In this document: piece after piece, positions 37,301 to 47,778 of the stretch | Layout of the letters: every line of letters begins with the position of its first letter | Position numbering within the stretch: position 1 is the stretch's first letter | Source: Gymnorhina tibicen | Taxonomy: Eukaryota > Chordata > Aves > Passeriformes > Artamidae | Assembly (NCBI GenBank): GCA_013399875.1 | Contig: VXAZ01006882.1 | Span: 717,264-781,263 of the forward strand | Length of the DNA stretch: 64,000 nucleotides | Direction of reading: 5' to 3' | The notes under the pieces: generated by a model | What the model was told of the DNA's origin: nothing | The model's input: the letters and a program-made list of their open reading frames with translations, nothing else | Databases searched by the model: none | Program-made: the position numbers and the translations under genes

Positions 37301-38389
37301 TCATGCAGCAGAAAGTGGAAGGCCTCCTCTTCCACTGTCGAGGGACAGCAGATTTTCACAATTCCTGCTGCCCTTAGAGGATCCTGAAAGTCATCTATCC
37401 ACAGGAGTAACTCTCTGGGAGGGTGGAAAGAACGCTGACAACTTGCTCTATGGCTTGACTGTAATCACTGCAGAGCCAGCCAGCTAAGTGACAGATTTGA
37501 CTCATACTGGGGAAGAAAACCTTGGTGAAACTTCAGCTTACACCAGGAAGGGACGATAGTGATTCAGTAGGGGCTGCTTGTCATGTCAGCATGGACTGGG
37601 TGACTCAGTGAGCTCTTGCTTCTGGAGAACCTGTCCTTTGAATGAGCTGTGAGGCAGCAGTATGATCCCTCGTGGTCAGACGAGATCACATGCTTTGTGG
37701 TGGGGCTGGGAGGGTTTGTTATCTCCTCTTGGATACATATGGCCTGCCTTACCTTTGCCAGTAGCAGCCTGCATAAGGTCTTCATTGCTTGCCCTTGGCT
37801 GCTCCATAATGTGTTATTAAACATACCCTGTGCATCTCCATCAGGAAAAAACCCCCAACAAATCAAACAACAAAATGGTCAAAGGTATGCTCACTTTGGT
37901 ATGTAACAGCACAGCCCTTTCCATTGGTGGCACCTGGAGCTGGTAGAGCTTCCTGCCAGCACTGGGACCGGGCAGAGTCCCAAGCTCAGAGCATGGCTGG
38001 TGCTCCCAGCCCCAGCACTGCTCCGTGCCCAGAGATGGTAAAATTGGTCATGTTTATCTGCACTTTTTTTTTTCCCCTGGAAATACTGTAAATGTGAGAT
38101 CATCCTCATCAAAGCTGGGTCTGTTTCTACTTTTGATACCTTTCATGGAGGAGCTGAACCCATGGATTCAAAAGGAGCAGAAGGACCACACTTTGCCTAG
38201 GGAAGCATAATTCGAAAAGAATGAAGGAGAAGGGAAAACACAGATCATGAATAAGATTTTTCTTCTGGTGCATTGGGGGTTGTTTGCAAGGAAGTGCCCT
38301 CTTTGTCGCAGGAGTGGCCAGAGCTGGTTGCTCCAGCCTCACTCCTGCTGGGCTTCTCCCACGTTTGGATGCGGACAGGAGAAGCCCAC
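34301..38389. other. Non-coding DNA leading up to the CpG island
   Basis: GC content rises here and open frames get longer (for example 35723-36316 on plus and 35818-36261 on minus), but the two frames overlap on opposite strands and neither resembles a known protein. At 35910-35956 there are repeated GGCCCAGCCC-type words. A CTTTGCTAG acceptor-like site at about 35370 leads into an open frame with no clear donor. I see nothing that I can support as a gene. Confidence 0.5.
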
Positions 38390-38686
38390 AGGCTGTCACA
38401 CGCAGACGTCATCCGGGGGAGCCCCGAATTTCACGGTGCATTTCCGATTCCCAGCGGACGAAGACCAGGGAGCGTGATGATGCCTTTCAGGACCCATTTC
38501 AGCCCCGGCCGGCGCCGGTCCCGCCTCCCAGGTGTCCGCACACCTCCGAGGGGGCACCCGGAGAAGGGGCTTGGAGGGCGAGCACCCCCCCGCGCCGCGC
38601 TTTCCCTGCGCGCTGCCTTGAAACACAAGATTTGCCCCCAGCCCCAGCCCCGGCTCGTGTGTCGTCACCGGCCGCCCGCCGCGCCC

Positions 38687-38691
38687 ATTGG
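38687..38691 (-). promoter_or_regulatory. CCAAT box (inverted)
   Basis: CCCATTGGCTGCG contains ATTGG, the reverse complement of CCAAT, in the good NF-Y context ATTGGCTG. It lies about 60 bp before the gap, at a distance suited to a start site just inside the gap if transcription runs to the right, or just upstream of the visible island if it runs left. NF-Y works in either orientation. Confidence 0.55.
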
Positions 38692-38727
38692 CTGCGCCAG
38701 CGCGGCTGCGGCGGCCCCGCGACGCGC

Positions 38728-38735
38728 GGGGCGGG
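38728..38735 (+). promoter_or_regulatory. GC box (SP/KLF-type site)
   Basis: GGGGCGGG followed by CGGGCGC is a near-consensus SP1/KLF binding site within the densest CpG run, just before the assembly gap. Confidence 0.5.
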
Positions 38736-38749
38736 CGGGCGCGCGGCGA

Positions 38750-39555
38750 NNNNNNNNNNNNNNNNNNNNNNNNNNNNNNNNNNNNNNNNNNNNNNNNNNN
38801 NNNNNNNNNNNNNNNNNNNNNNNNNNNNNNNNNNNNNNNNNNNNNNNNNNNNNNNNNNNNNNNNNNNNNNNNNNNNNNNNNNNNNNNNNNNNNNNNNNNN
38901 NNNNNNNNNNNNNNNNNNNNNNNNNNNNNNNNNNNNNNNNNNNNNNNNNNNNNNNNNNNNNNNNNNNNNNNNNNNNNNNNNNNNNNNNNNNNNNNNNNNN
39001 NNNNNNNNNNNNNNNNNNNNNNNNNNNNNNNNNNNNNNNNNNNNNNNNNNNNNNNNNNNNNNNNNNNNNNNNNNNNNNNNNNNNNNNNNNNNNNNNNNNN
39101 NNNNNNNNNNNNNNNNNNNNNNNNNNNNNNNNNNNNNNNNNNNNNNNNNNNNNNNNNNNNNNNNNNNNNNNNNNNNNNNNNNNNNNNNNNNNNNNNNNNN
39201 NNNNNNNNNNNNNNNNNNNNNNNNNNNNNNNNNNNNNNNNNNNNNNNNNNNNNNNNNNNNNNNNNNNNNNNNNNNNNNNNNNNNNNNNNNNNNNNNNNNN
39301 NNNNNNNNNNNNNNNNNNNNNNNNNNNNNNNNNNNNNNNNNNNNNNNNNNNNNNNNNNNNNNNNNNNNNNNNNNNNNNNNNNNNNNNNNNNNNNNNNNNN
39401 NNNNNNNNNNNNNNNNNNNNNNNNNNNNNNNNNNNNNNNNNNNNNNNNNNNNNNNNNNNNNNNNNNNNNNNNNNNNNNNNNNNNNNNNNNNNNNNNNNNN
39501 NNNNNNNNNNNNNNNNNNNNNNNNNNNNNNNNNNNNNNNNNNNNNNNNNNNNNNN
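38750..39555. other. Assembly gap (806 N)
   Basis: The sequence is N throughout. It sits inside a very GC-rich island, the kind of sequence often lost in bird assemblies. Reading frames that appear to cross it are meaningless. The gap size may be an estimate. Confidence 1.

Positions 39556-39595
<40 letters not shown>
39556..39595. repeat. 40-base homopolymer T run at the gap edge
   Basis: Exactly 40 T directly follow the gap, and the sequence then changes at once to CpG-rich island DNA (TACTCGTTATTGG). A pure T40 in the middle of a CpG island is unusual. It is either a sequencing or assembly artefact at a difficult gap edge or a true poly(T), such as the tail of a minus-strand retroposed copy. 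No AATAAA precedes it when read on the minus strand, which argues against a retrocopy. Confidence 0.9.
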
Positions 39596-39599
<4 letters not shown>

Positions 39600-40650
39600 C
39601 TCGTTATTGGCAACGCGCATCCGATTGACCCGTTCAGCAGCACCTGCCAAGTTTTTCCCGAAATCCGTTCAGGGAAGGGTGGTCTCTCCCTGTGCATGCA
39701 TGGTGGTGCCTGATGCCACACTGGAGCTGGTCCCTGTGCTGGGTTGTCCCTTTGTCCCAGACTTGTACACCAGCCAGCCGAGGAAGTGCTCCAGCGTGAT
39801 GTCTGGCCGCTCCAGGCTTCCCTCCTCCGGCGGGGGGCTGCACTCGGCACGAGTGGCCCCTTTTTCTGGTCACTGAGGCAGTTTTCAGATCCAGTTTTCA
39901 CCGATGCCAGAAAACGAGCCTCGTTCTAAATACAGCAAGGTATTTAATGTGGAAGGCTGAGGGAATTCAGGCAGGAGAAGCCATGGCTTCAAAGCGAGCA
40001 ACATCTGAAAGATGGTGGGCCCGGGCTGGACAGAGCGAGGTTGTTTGGGGGTCTGCAGCCCCGAGGGGTGTTGAGGGGCTGGATTTTGCCTTTCCCCGCG
40101 CCGTTCCGTTTGCGGGGTGGGCACAGCGTGTGTCAGGAGTGAACAGCCTGGGTGTCTGTGTGGAGAGTTTGGCAAACCCCCTTAAAGGCTCCGTGCCCCT
40201 GATGCCCCACCTGTCCGGATCCGACCCCGCGCCGGGCTGCCTGAGAGGGACGCTGCTTTCTCTTGTCTTTCTGGGCACGGTCGGGGATGCCTGCACCGGG
40301 AACCTGGAGGCCGGAGATCAACATGGGCTTTGCTGAGCGACTCTCGGACTGACATGGACCGCCTCAGAGCGAGGAGGATGGGGAGGAGGACGGGCTGTCG
40401 GGAGGGCCAGAGCCAGGCTGCTGCCTGCCCGCCCGAGGGGGAGAGAGGGAAGAGGACGCTGCTGCCGGAGGGGTGATGAGACCGACTTCCCCGGCTCCTC
40501 TCGTGTGAATCCACCTTCTCTGTGGCTGTCAGGCGGGGAGGAGGGGACTCGGGCACAGCTCTGGAGCCGCCCGGGAGGAGGACGCTGTGCCGAAGGAAGT
40601 GGAAGTGTGGCACATGGCTGCAGAGGGGCCTCTGGCTTCCAGTCACAGGT
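39596..40650. promoter_or_regulatory. CpG island, right part (promoter / first-exon region)
   Basis: CpGs are frequent from the gap edge to about 40.6 kb, with clusters at 40090-40110, 40215-40235 and 40340-40590, then fall away. An inverted CCAAT (ATTGG, 39606-39610, context TTATTGGCAACGCGC) lies next to the gap. Part of this stretch is probably 5' UTR or first exon plus the start of intron 1. A possible donor is at about 40660 (AACGAT followed by gtgagc). The frames on either strand (for example 39967-40296 and 40318-40962 on minus) are Pro/Arg/Ser-rich translations of GC-rich DNA and match nothing I know. Confidence 0.75.
39606..39610 (-). promoter_or_regulatory. CCAAT box (inverted)
   Basis: TTATTGGCAACGCG contains ATTGG, an inverted CCAAT, 10 bp from the T run. 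It is the second inverted CCAAT in the island, on the other side of the gap from the one at 38687. Confidence 0.4.
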
Positions 40651-41112
40651 TACCCAACGATGTGAGCAGAATACAGAGTAAATTAGGGGTAGGAGGTAAT
40701 GTGTTGTAGGTCCGGGACATGGACTGGTGGGTTGTTCGAGGCCAGGCAGAGAAGATTGCTGTGGCAGGTTAGGTGCATGGAGGGGAGGGATTGACCTGAG
40801 CTGGGTTTTCTGCCGTGAGCATAGGCTGGTGAGGAAAGATGATGTTTGTGGCTGTATGGAGCTGCATGGGTTGGAGCTACATTCCTTGAGCGTGGAACTG
40901 GGCAGAGGAGCTGGTTGCAGGCACGGTGCAGGGGGTTGGGGCTGGGAGCTGGCTGGCTTCATAGGTGGGGGGCTGCAAGCAGCTGCCTCTGGGCTGCAGA
41001 GGAGGTTGTGTTCTGAACCAAGATCTGCATGGATGGCATTTCTTCACTGAGTGACTCTGGATAACTAAAAGTGAGTCTCAGTAGCTCCTGTGAGCCTGAG
41101 CTCCTGTTACAG
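40651..41112. other. Transition from CpG island to intron-like DNA
   Basis: CpG frequency drops to background. It is G-rich on the plus strand, with GGGG-containing words (GAGGGGAGGG, GCAGGGGGTTGGGGC), which is common in first introns just downstream of a promoter and would fit plus-strand transcription from the island. No exon is recognised. Confidence 0.4.
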
Positions 41113-41204
41113 GATTAAGTTTCAGGCCTCGTGGGCCACTGCTTGCAGCAGCAACAGTTTGGGAGGCAGCTGTGGCAGCAGTGCTGCAGGAGGCAATATC
41201 CAGG
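41113..41204 (+). other. Candidate exon just downstream of the CpG island, 92 nt, unrecognised
   Basis: The segment follows GAGCTCCTGTTACAG (acceptor-like) and ends before gtgagctg (donor-like, after CCAGG). Two frames are open: one is Ser/Gly/Cys-rich, and the other reads an Ala-rich, helix-like stretch including AAATVWEAAVAAVLQEAIS. One frame stops at the second codon. I do not recognise either translation. The position, about 0.5 kb after the island, would suit an early exon on the plus strand. The Ala-rich reading is also what GCA/GCT-repetitive DNA gives by chance. Confidence 0.2.
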
Positions 41205-44200
41205 GTGAGCTGCTTTGGTTGTCACAGGCCCTGGGCTTGGGCCTCATTCTCCTCAGGGCTCTAGCACAAGCATGCTGGCTTTTTGTAGGGACTAACAAGG
41301 GCTTTGTGCCCTCTAAACCAACAAGCCCAGTGAGACTGTGTGGGAGGGTTCCCCAGAAGCTGGTGAGCATTTTGCTGGTGACTACAGGAAGGAGAACTTT
41401 ACCTTTCCAGGTAGACTGTTGACTGGGCAATTTCTCTGTAAGGATCTGACCAAAACTCAGAAAACGTGCGGAAGTTGGAGTCCAGATTGTCCTGTATGTC
41501 TTGAGCTGACTCACAAGGCCCGGAAAAACAAAATTGGGCACAAGAGGTTGTCTTCCTCCAACCCCCCATATTTCTTTGCAGGTTTTGTACATACAGTTAC
41601 AGGGATAGGTGAGACACATTCAGCTCTGCAACACATTGTTGGCCATAACAAACCCAGCTCTTGCATTAGCCTTCTGGCCTGGCAGCATTTGCTCCTAGAG
41701 GAGAGCTGGTTTGTGGGGATAGTCCCATTTTTACTTCCTGTTCCCTTTGCCTGAAGCTTTCTTCTCTTTTTCTTTTAATACTTTAATTGTGACTGCGGAT
41801 CCGAGCGTCCCTGGAGCTGCCAGTGTTCTGGGATCAAAACCAGCTGGGAATCTGAAGGTCTTTCAGATCTGCCTACAACTCCTTCTTCATTTTAGCCATG
41901 TCTGCACAGAACTGGTTGCAGGGGGGATGTTGCCAGATTTGGCTTCCACTGCCGCTCTGGTTGGACTCCCTGTGACTTTGGGACATTAACAGTGCTGTCA
42001 CTTTGGGCCTCTCTGGTTTGAGTACTGCTTTCTGTTCCTTGCTGTGCTATACAGTGGGCAGGCAGGAGCCCACTGTGATCTTCCTCTTTCACTACCATCC
42101 TTAGCTCATTCCAAAGGTGCTGGAAGTTTTTCTCCCAGGAACTTAATGGGGAGGGCAGCAGTAGAAAGGGAGAGAGGAACATAACTTAGCTTTCACCTGA
42201 AGAAACAAACCTTTTCACTCACCAGTGCTATTTTGTGTTTAGCTGGCGTTTTCTCCCTGCAGCTCTATTTTGCCTTTCACCTTTCAGACACAAATAGTTG
42301 AGCTTGCATATCTTCTTTTACGTTGGCTTTGATTTTCGTGTTACTTGAAGAATGGCATTAGGCCGAGTGGTAATTGGTAGGTTTCACTGGGCCCAGGTCA
42401 GCACAGGTAGAGACACTATGTCTAGATGTCAATGTCTTATCTCAGACCTGCTGTTGCTGGTTGTCTCCTGCTCCTAGCAGCAGTTTTATAATGGAAAAAT
42501 ATGACAAAAATATCTGTGGTTTGCTAGTGAATAGTTTCAGTGCTTGAAGTTCTGGAGATTGTTTCCAGGTGAACATCAGCAGCTGTGGCTTGTATGCAGT
42601 GAAAAGCAAGTGTATCGCTGTGCTTTGTTGGAGATAGCCAGAGGACTTTTCATTTTGCATGTTCAATTGCACTGCTCCAACTTAGCTCTGACAGTGCACT
42701 GTTCATGAGTTGGCTTCCTGGGTTTTCTGAGACAGGGAATTGGGCTGCAAGGTGGCACTCACTGCTTCAGGTGCTGTGGGATGTGGCAGGTGGGTGCACC
42801 TTGCTCTGGGCAAGCACCATGGAATCTGCCTTGTCAATCCCACTGACAGGCATCCAGGAAGCTGTGATGTTGTTGATGCAGTCTTGTGTCCCCACCTTCT
42901 GGAGCTCTTGACCCCAGGAAGACTTGGGCAGGGGATAGGCAGGCCTACAAGCGCTCTGGGTTGTTGGCTCCTGGATTGGGTCAATATTTGTGTCAGCATA
43001 CGGCACCAGCCCTACCTGCAAGTCTGGCTCTTGGAGCACTGGGCTAGGTGCACCTCCAGCTACCCTGATGTCCAGTCTGGTATCATCCCTTCCAGAGGCA
43101 GACTTGGAAATCATGTCCCTTTTAAACAGGGGCATGTCCTGCTCAGTTGGGAAATCTCTGCCATGAATGTTGCTTAGTTTTGCTCTAAAGACTTATCGTT
43201 ATGACTGTGTGCATTAAGTATTCAGTGGTAAAACAGTGTTGTTATATATTCTGTGTGCTAATTCCCCAGCGTTAGTTTTATTGTCAGTTGCTTATCTAGT
43301 AGTGTACGGACAGATGTGACTGAGTCTTGAGTGATGCAGAGCAAAGCACATCCCTGCCCTGGAGTCTTTGCTGCCAGTTCCACAGTTGGAATAGTTTTCA
43401 GTGCCTTCTCGTGCTGGATTTGGGGCTTGGTGTGGTACAGGTGCTCTGATACAGCACTGTAAGGCTCGTAAAGACGGGAAACGGCAAAGTTAAGGTTGGA
43501 TACACATCCTTTGCTCTGCTCTGGTCATGTGTACTGTTTTATTGCCATCAGAAGCAAATTCAGGCAATGTGGATCCAAAACATGTTCAAGGAATCTTTGG
43601 GTAATTTCATGTTTCTTTATTGTCCCAATGGCAAAAGTGTGCTTTCTCAGGGAATGGAAACAAAGATTTGGATGTGACCGCTTGACTTCTGAAAGTGACA
43701 CCTGGCACATGGACCAGTGAGCTCTGTGCTGTGGTCCGGCTTGCTGCTCATGCATGTGCTGGGCTTTGCCACAACTCAAGGTACTGCAATGTCATTTTTG
43801 TCCAGCCATAGATCCCCATAAGCCTGAAACAAACTGCCATTTCGACATTGCACTATGGCACACACTCCATAGCCGGGCCATTCTCATTTCCTTTCTAATC
43901 CTCAACTGTTAAAAATGCTCTGACACCTTAGCAGGCTCAGTGTTGCTTTGCAGGGTGTATGCACAGTTGGGTGCATGTGACGAGGGGAGTACTAAAACAT
44001 TTTCTTGCTGTGTCACCTGAGTGGGCTCATTTCTCCAGACAGTGCTGTTGAAGGGGCAGCAGCTGTGCCTCCCTACCAGTCTCTGTCCATTTGCTGGCAT
44101 CAAAAAAATTAGTTTCCTTTATTTAGAAAGGGCACTGGAAATTACTTGTCTGTGTCTCTCTCAAGGGGATTGAAAGGCCTAATGTTTTCCATTTTCTGTC

Positions 44201-47148
44201 TCCTCCTTCTCTATTCCCTATTGTGAAGGAGAAAATCCTCCAGATCAGAAATTTTCTAGGCGCTTCCCTGCAGAGAGTCTTGATTCAACCTGCAGTGCCC
44301 AGATGCCAGCTCATATTTATCAGGTGCATCCAGCCATTCCCCAGATGAACCACAGGGCTGCTGGTGCATGGTAAACCTGAGAGGGAAAAACTGAAGGCAC
44401 GCAATTAAAATCCTGGGCATTCGCTAAAACTGTTTTTAATGTCTCCTGCCCTCACAGGCAGAAGATTGTGGACTTGGATTTGGGATGCTCTTGATGTGTC
44501 ACCAGAACAGCTTTCAGATGTGTGCATGCAGAAATGGAGGCTTGGGAAATGCTTTTAATTGTGATTCTGCTCTGCACAACACAGATTGTCATGCTTTGAG
44601 CTCAGGTTTGTTTGTATCAGGGACAGACATTGATACCACAGCTCCTATTGGTGCATGAATATTTCAACAACTGAAACGATGCCTGCTCCAGAAAAGAGCT
44701 GCTTACATCCGCGTTTGATCTTTTTAGCAAGCCTAGCCAGCTCAGGTTGGCATCCTGGTTATTTATTTCCTACAGATGTGGTCTACATTAGCTGTGCTGT
44801 GCTATGACTCTCCTGTTTTCATTCCAGAGAATTCAAGCTGGGAAGAAGTGAGATTTCTAGCAGGAAAAAAGACTAAAGCAGACAGAATTTGCTCCCTGGT
44901 TTGTTTCTTTTTGAGGAAGGCACCTTGCACTTTGTAGAATGTATGGACCAGGAAGAGGTGGGGTAGTATTTGGAAGTATCTGGAGTGGTAGTCTGTTGGG
45001 ACAGTCTTCTCCTTTCATTTCTGTCCCACATCCTGTACCACACCTTCTCTCCATGTTCTTGTTCTCTCTCCACTTCTTCTTGTGCTGGGGGAGTGCCAAA
45101 TCCTCCTTTTTAGTGGCATTAATGAATAATGGTTAGCGCTTCAGAAGGAGTAAGCTGAGACTGGAGTCTTTTCTGCTGTATATTGACAGTTCACACAGAG
45201 AGGTTGTGTCCTGGACCCTTCTTGAAAGCTATAGTGATACTGAAATGCTGGGACTTCTGCTACCTTTGTGTGTTTCCGAAGTAAATTGTCCACAAAGCAT
45301 CTAATTAGGGGGCACTTAAACACCCCAACTCGTAATGCAAACAGAGCTTTTGAGCAACCTGCTCTTCAGGCCATGCCCTGTCTTCTCCCATGGTCTGTGG
45401 AGCACTGGACACTCGGGGTGAATCCAGTCTGTTTCATTTAGTAAGGAGAAGCAATAAGAATCTGGTTACAACGTAGTTTTCCAGTTTAAGTCCTTGATTT
45501 GGTAAGCTGTCTTTCCTCTGGATTAGTGAACACAACAGCACGTGGATGAAGTTCCCAGGCCCACACATGACACAAGAGGTCTGTTACCTGACTCTTGAGT
45601 ACTTTTTGAGCTGCATTTCATGTTGTTTGCACTGTTGATCCCAGCAGAATGGCAGAGCCTGGCCTCATGGGTACACCTGAACACATGTGACTCTCTGTTT
45701 GAGGACTGCATCTATTGCAGTGCTTATCCTGAGTGTAATTGCTTGCATACTGGACCAGGAATTGCACGTAGCTGTGTATGTACCCACAAGCAGTCTGGTA
45801 AACATAATCCCAAAATCAACCTATAACAGGACTGGCTTTTGGGCAAGGAGAGGAAAAAATTGTGGTCTTGCTTAATCCAACAGCAGCTGAAGCACAAGTT
45901 CTCATCAGACTGATGGCTTTTGTTGGTGGGGTCATTAGGCAGAAGATACCTTGTGCTGGTCTGCTCTGCAGTGTTGATGAGGCATTGTGTTGTGATCCAT
46001 GGAGCTGGCTGTGTCTGACTGCTGATCCCCCTTGCCATGGAAAGGGTGGCTCAGGCTCCGTCCTGTGCTCACTGGAATTTTGAATGTTGGTGCCAGAAGG
46101 CAGTGAGCAGTAGGTGCATGCTTCAGGCATTTTTCTGCACTCTGAGGATCTCAAAGCATATTTTCTGTGAAAACTGTTTCAAAGATTTACAATAAATGGC
46201 TAAAAGTCAGGCCTGGAAAAAAAGCAGAGATGTGTTAAGGCAGGGTCTGACTGCTCCAGGGGGACTGGGTGCCAGGTTGACTCGTGTCAAACACACTGGA
46301 AACAAAAGGATGAAGTCAGATGCCCAAGGTCATCAGTAGGGTGCTGTCAGACCAGTGGAAGAGAGCAGTTAGAAGCAAACGTGATTGAAGTTTTTTGTCC
46401 TGAACTCACTGTGGGGAATAGTGGTGTTGGTGTGGCTGGGGACCTTGAAAACCTAGGCTAGTAGGTGCCTAAATGAGTCCATGGCAACTAATGAGAACAA
46501 TTTCCATCCAGCAGTGCCAGGGAGAGAAGAGCCCTGGCACCCTGAGGCCACAAGGCTCATTTGAAACACGCAAAGTGAAGGAGCGACATGTTGGATGGAG
46601 AATTGCTACTTGTGATATGTTCGGTGTTAAATGCATCTGACACAGCAAGCTTGTGAAAAGGTCTGGATTCAGGATGTGCTTGTGCTTAGCAGAAATGTTC
46701 TGTTCTGTGACTGCTATGAGCAGAAAGACAGGGCCCCCCCAGCCCTTGCTCAGCTGTTGCAGGCTGGTGCCAAGCCGAGTGTTGTCAGGTAGCCGTTGCA
46801 CGCTACACAGGTGGCCACGGAACGCCGTGAGATTTGGAGTGGAAGATGTAGGGATCCCTGGGGACTGGGGATTTAAAGGTGCTTTAGACCCTTTGCATTG
46901 CATTTTGCTTGTAAGTGTTTGGGAGGGGTGTCCTTGTATGCGTATATATCATATGCAAATGGATTTTGAGTTGTGTGTTTTGTCTGAATTTAGAAAAGGA
47001 GTGATTTGGAGAAAGAATCCTCCAGGAAGTGCTGCTTTTGCAAGTGCAGGCCTCTTGACTGTGATTTGTGGGGGAGGAAGGAGTGGGAATGAGGGGGAGG
47101 TTCACTGAGGTTTTCTTCTTTTCTCGTTGCGTTTTGGGAAAACTCCAG
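41205..47148. other. Non-coding DNA, no gene recognised
   Basis: Intron-like single-copy sequence. Frames such as 41122-41619 (minus), 42740-43177 (plus) and 45816-46154 (minus) overlap others on the opposite strand and carry no recognisable domain. A donor-like gtaagtgtttg near 46911 has no convincing acceptor upstream. No repeats or RNA genes are visible. Confidence 0.5.
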
Positions 47149-47191
47149 CCAAGGCCCACATACAGTCGGATGAATCAGCCTCCCTTTTGCC
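47149..47191 (+). other. Candidate internal exon, 43 nt, unrecognised
   Basis: A long pyrimidine tract (TTTTCTTCTTTTCTCGTTGCG) lies upstream of an AACTCCAG acceptor, and the segment ends in a consensus donor (TTTTGCC followed by gtaagtaat). Of the frames, the one entered with two leftover bases reads KAHIQSDESASLL. Another reads PRPTYSRMNQPPFC. The third meets TGA. I recognise none of them. By splice-signal quality this is one of the best exon candidates in the window. It could be a small coding exon, an alternative exon, or part of a lncRNA. Confidence 0.28.
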
Positions 47192-47719
47192 GTAAGTAAT
47201 TGGCAGCTCTAGCTGCAATGCAGTTTTGATGTATGGCTAATACACTTTTCCTTAGTTAATTGAGAAGAAACACTGCAGTAGACGCATGATGTTGAGTTGG
47301 CCTTTGTATGGAGTCTTTGAGCTAGTAGGGAGATACTGTAGGCTGCTCCTTGAGAGGTTGGAATTTGCTGCAAATGATATTCCATACTCTAGTCTGAAGG
47401 CTGTCAGTGCTGTTCATCTGCTATAGAAAATACATTTCCTGTCTCATACACGTGTAGAGAGCACTGTAAGTTGGCACATGGCACTGTTACTCAGTGCAGG
47501 GTTTCCTTGGAAGAGTCTGATTTTATAACAACTTCAACAGAATATTCATGCACTTAGATGAGTGGCTGTTCCCGTGCTGACAAATAAAAAAGCATTTTGG
47601 CCTTCTCATATTCCTGTAACAAAATGAAAATCACTTGTTTCCTAAAGCATCTGGTGCCAATTCAGACTCAGAGCTTTCTGTGTCTGCTCTAGGATTTCCA
47701 CTGGGCTCAGAAAACTTAC

Positions 47720-47778
47720 CAGACAAGCTCAGCATTCACCACTGGAAGTATCTGGAGTAACTGGAGGGCTTTCTTGTC
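47720..47778 (-). other. Candidate internal exon, 59 nt, unrecognised
   Basis: On the minus strand the tract CTGCTCCATGTCCTGTTTCCAG is an excellent acceptor, and gtaagttttc after CTG is an excellent donor. Entered in phase 0 the segment reads DKKALQLLQILPVVNAELV, a well-formed helix-like peptide. The frame with one leftover base is stopped. I do not recognise the peptide. It lies only about 530 bp from the plus-strand candidate at 47149-47191, so at least one of the two is likely to be noise or the exon of an antisense transcript. Confidence 0.25.

Larger units (their letters stand above)
38390..38749. promoter_or_regulatory. CpG island, left part (probable promoter)
   Basis: CpG dinucleotides become abruptly frequent from about 38397, with runs such as CCGGCCGGCGCCGG and GACGCGCGGGGCGGGCGGGC, and the island continues into the assembly gap. 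It contains an ACGTCA CRE-like core (38406-38411), a CGTCA half-site (38663-38667), an inverted CCAAT box (38687-38691) and a GC box (38728-38735). Together these are the usual content of a vertebrate housekeeping or developmental-gene promoter. The transcription start and first exon may lie in the gap. Transcription direction cannot be fixed, and a bidirectional promoter is possible. Confidence 0.8.

Noticed and set aside
37112..37346. Repeat of TCGAGGGACA-like words at about 37112 and 37338
   Set aside because: The shared word is about 9-10 bp, with no similarity beyond it. It is consistent with chance.
38273..39901. Very long open frames on both strands (up to about 500 codons)
   Set aside because: They consist mostly of N translated as unknown residues plus poly-F or poly-K from the T40 run. 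They are artefacts of the gap.
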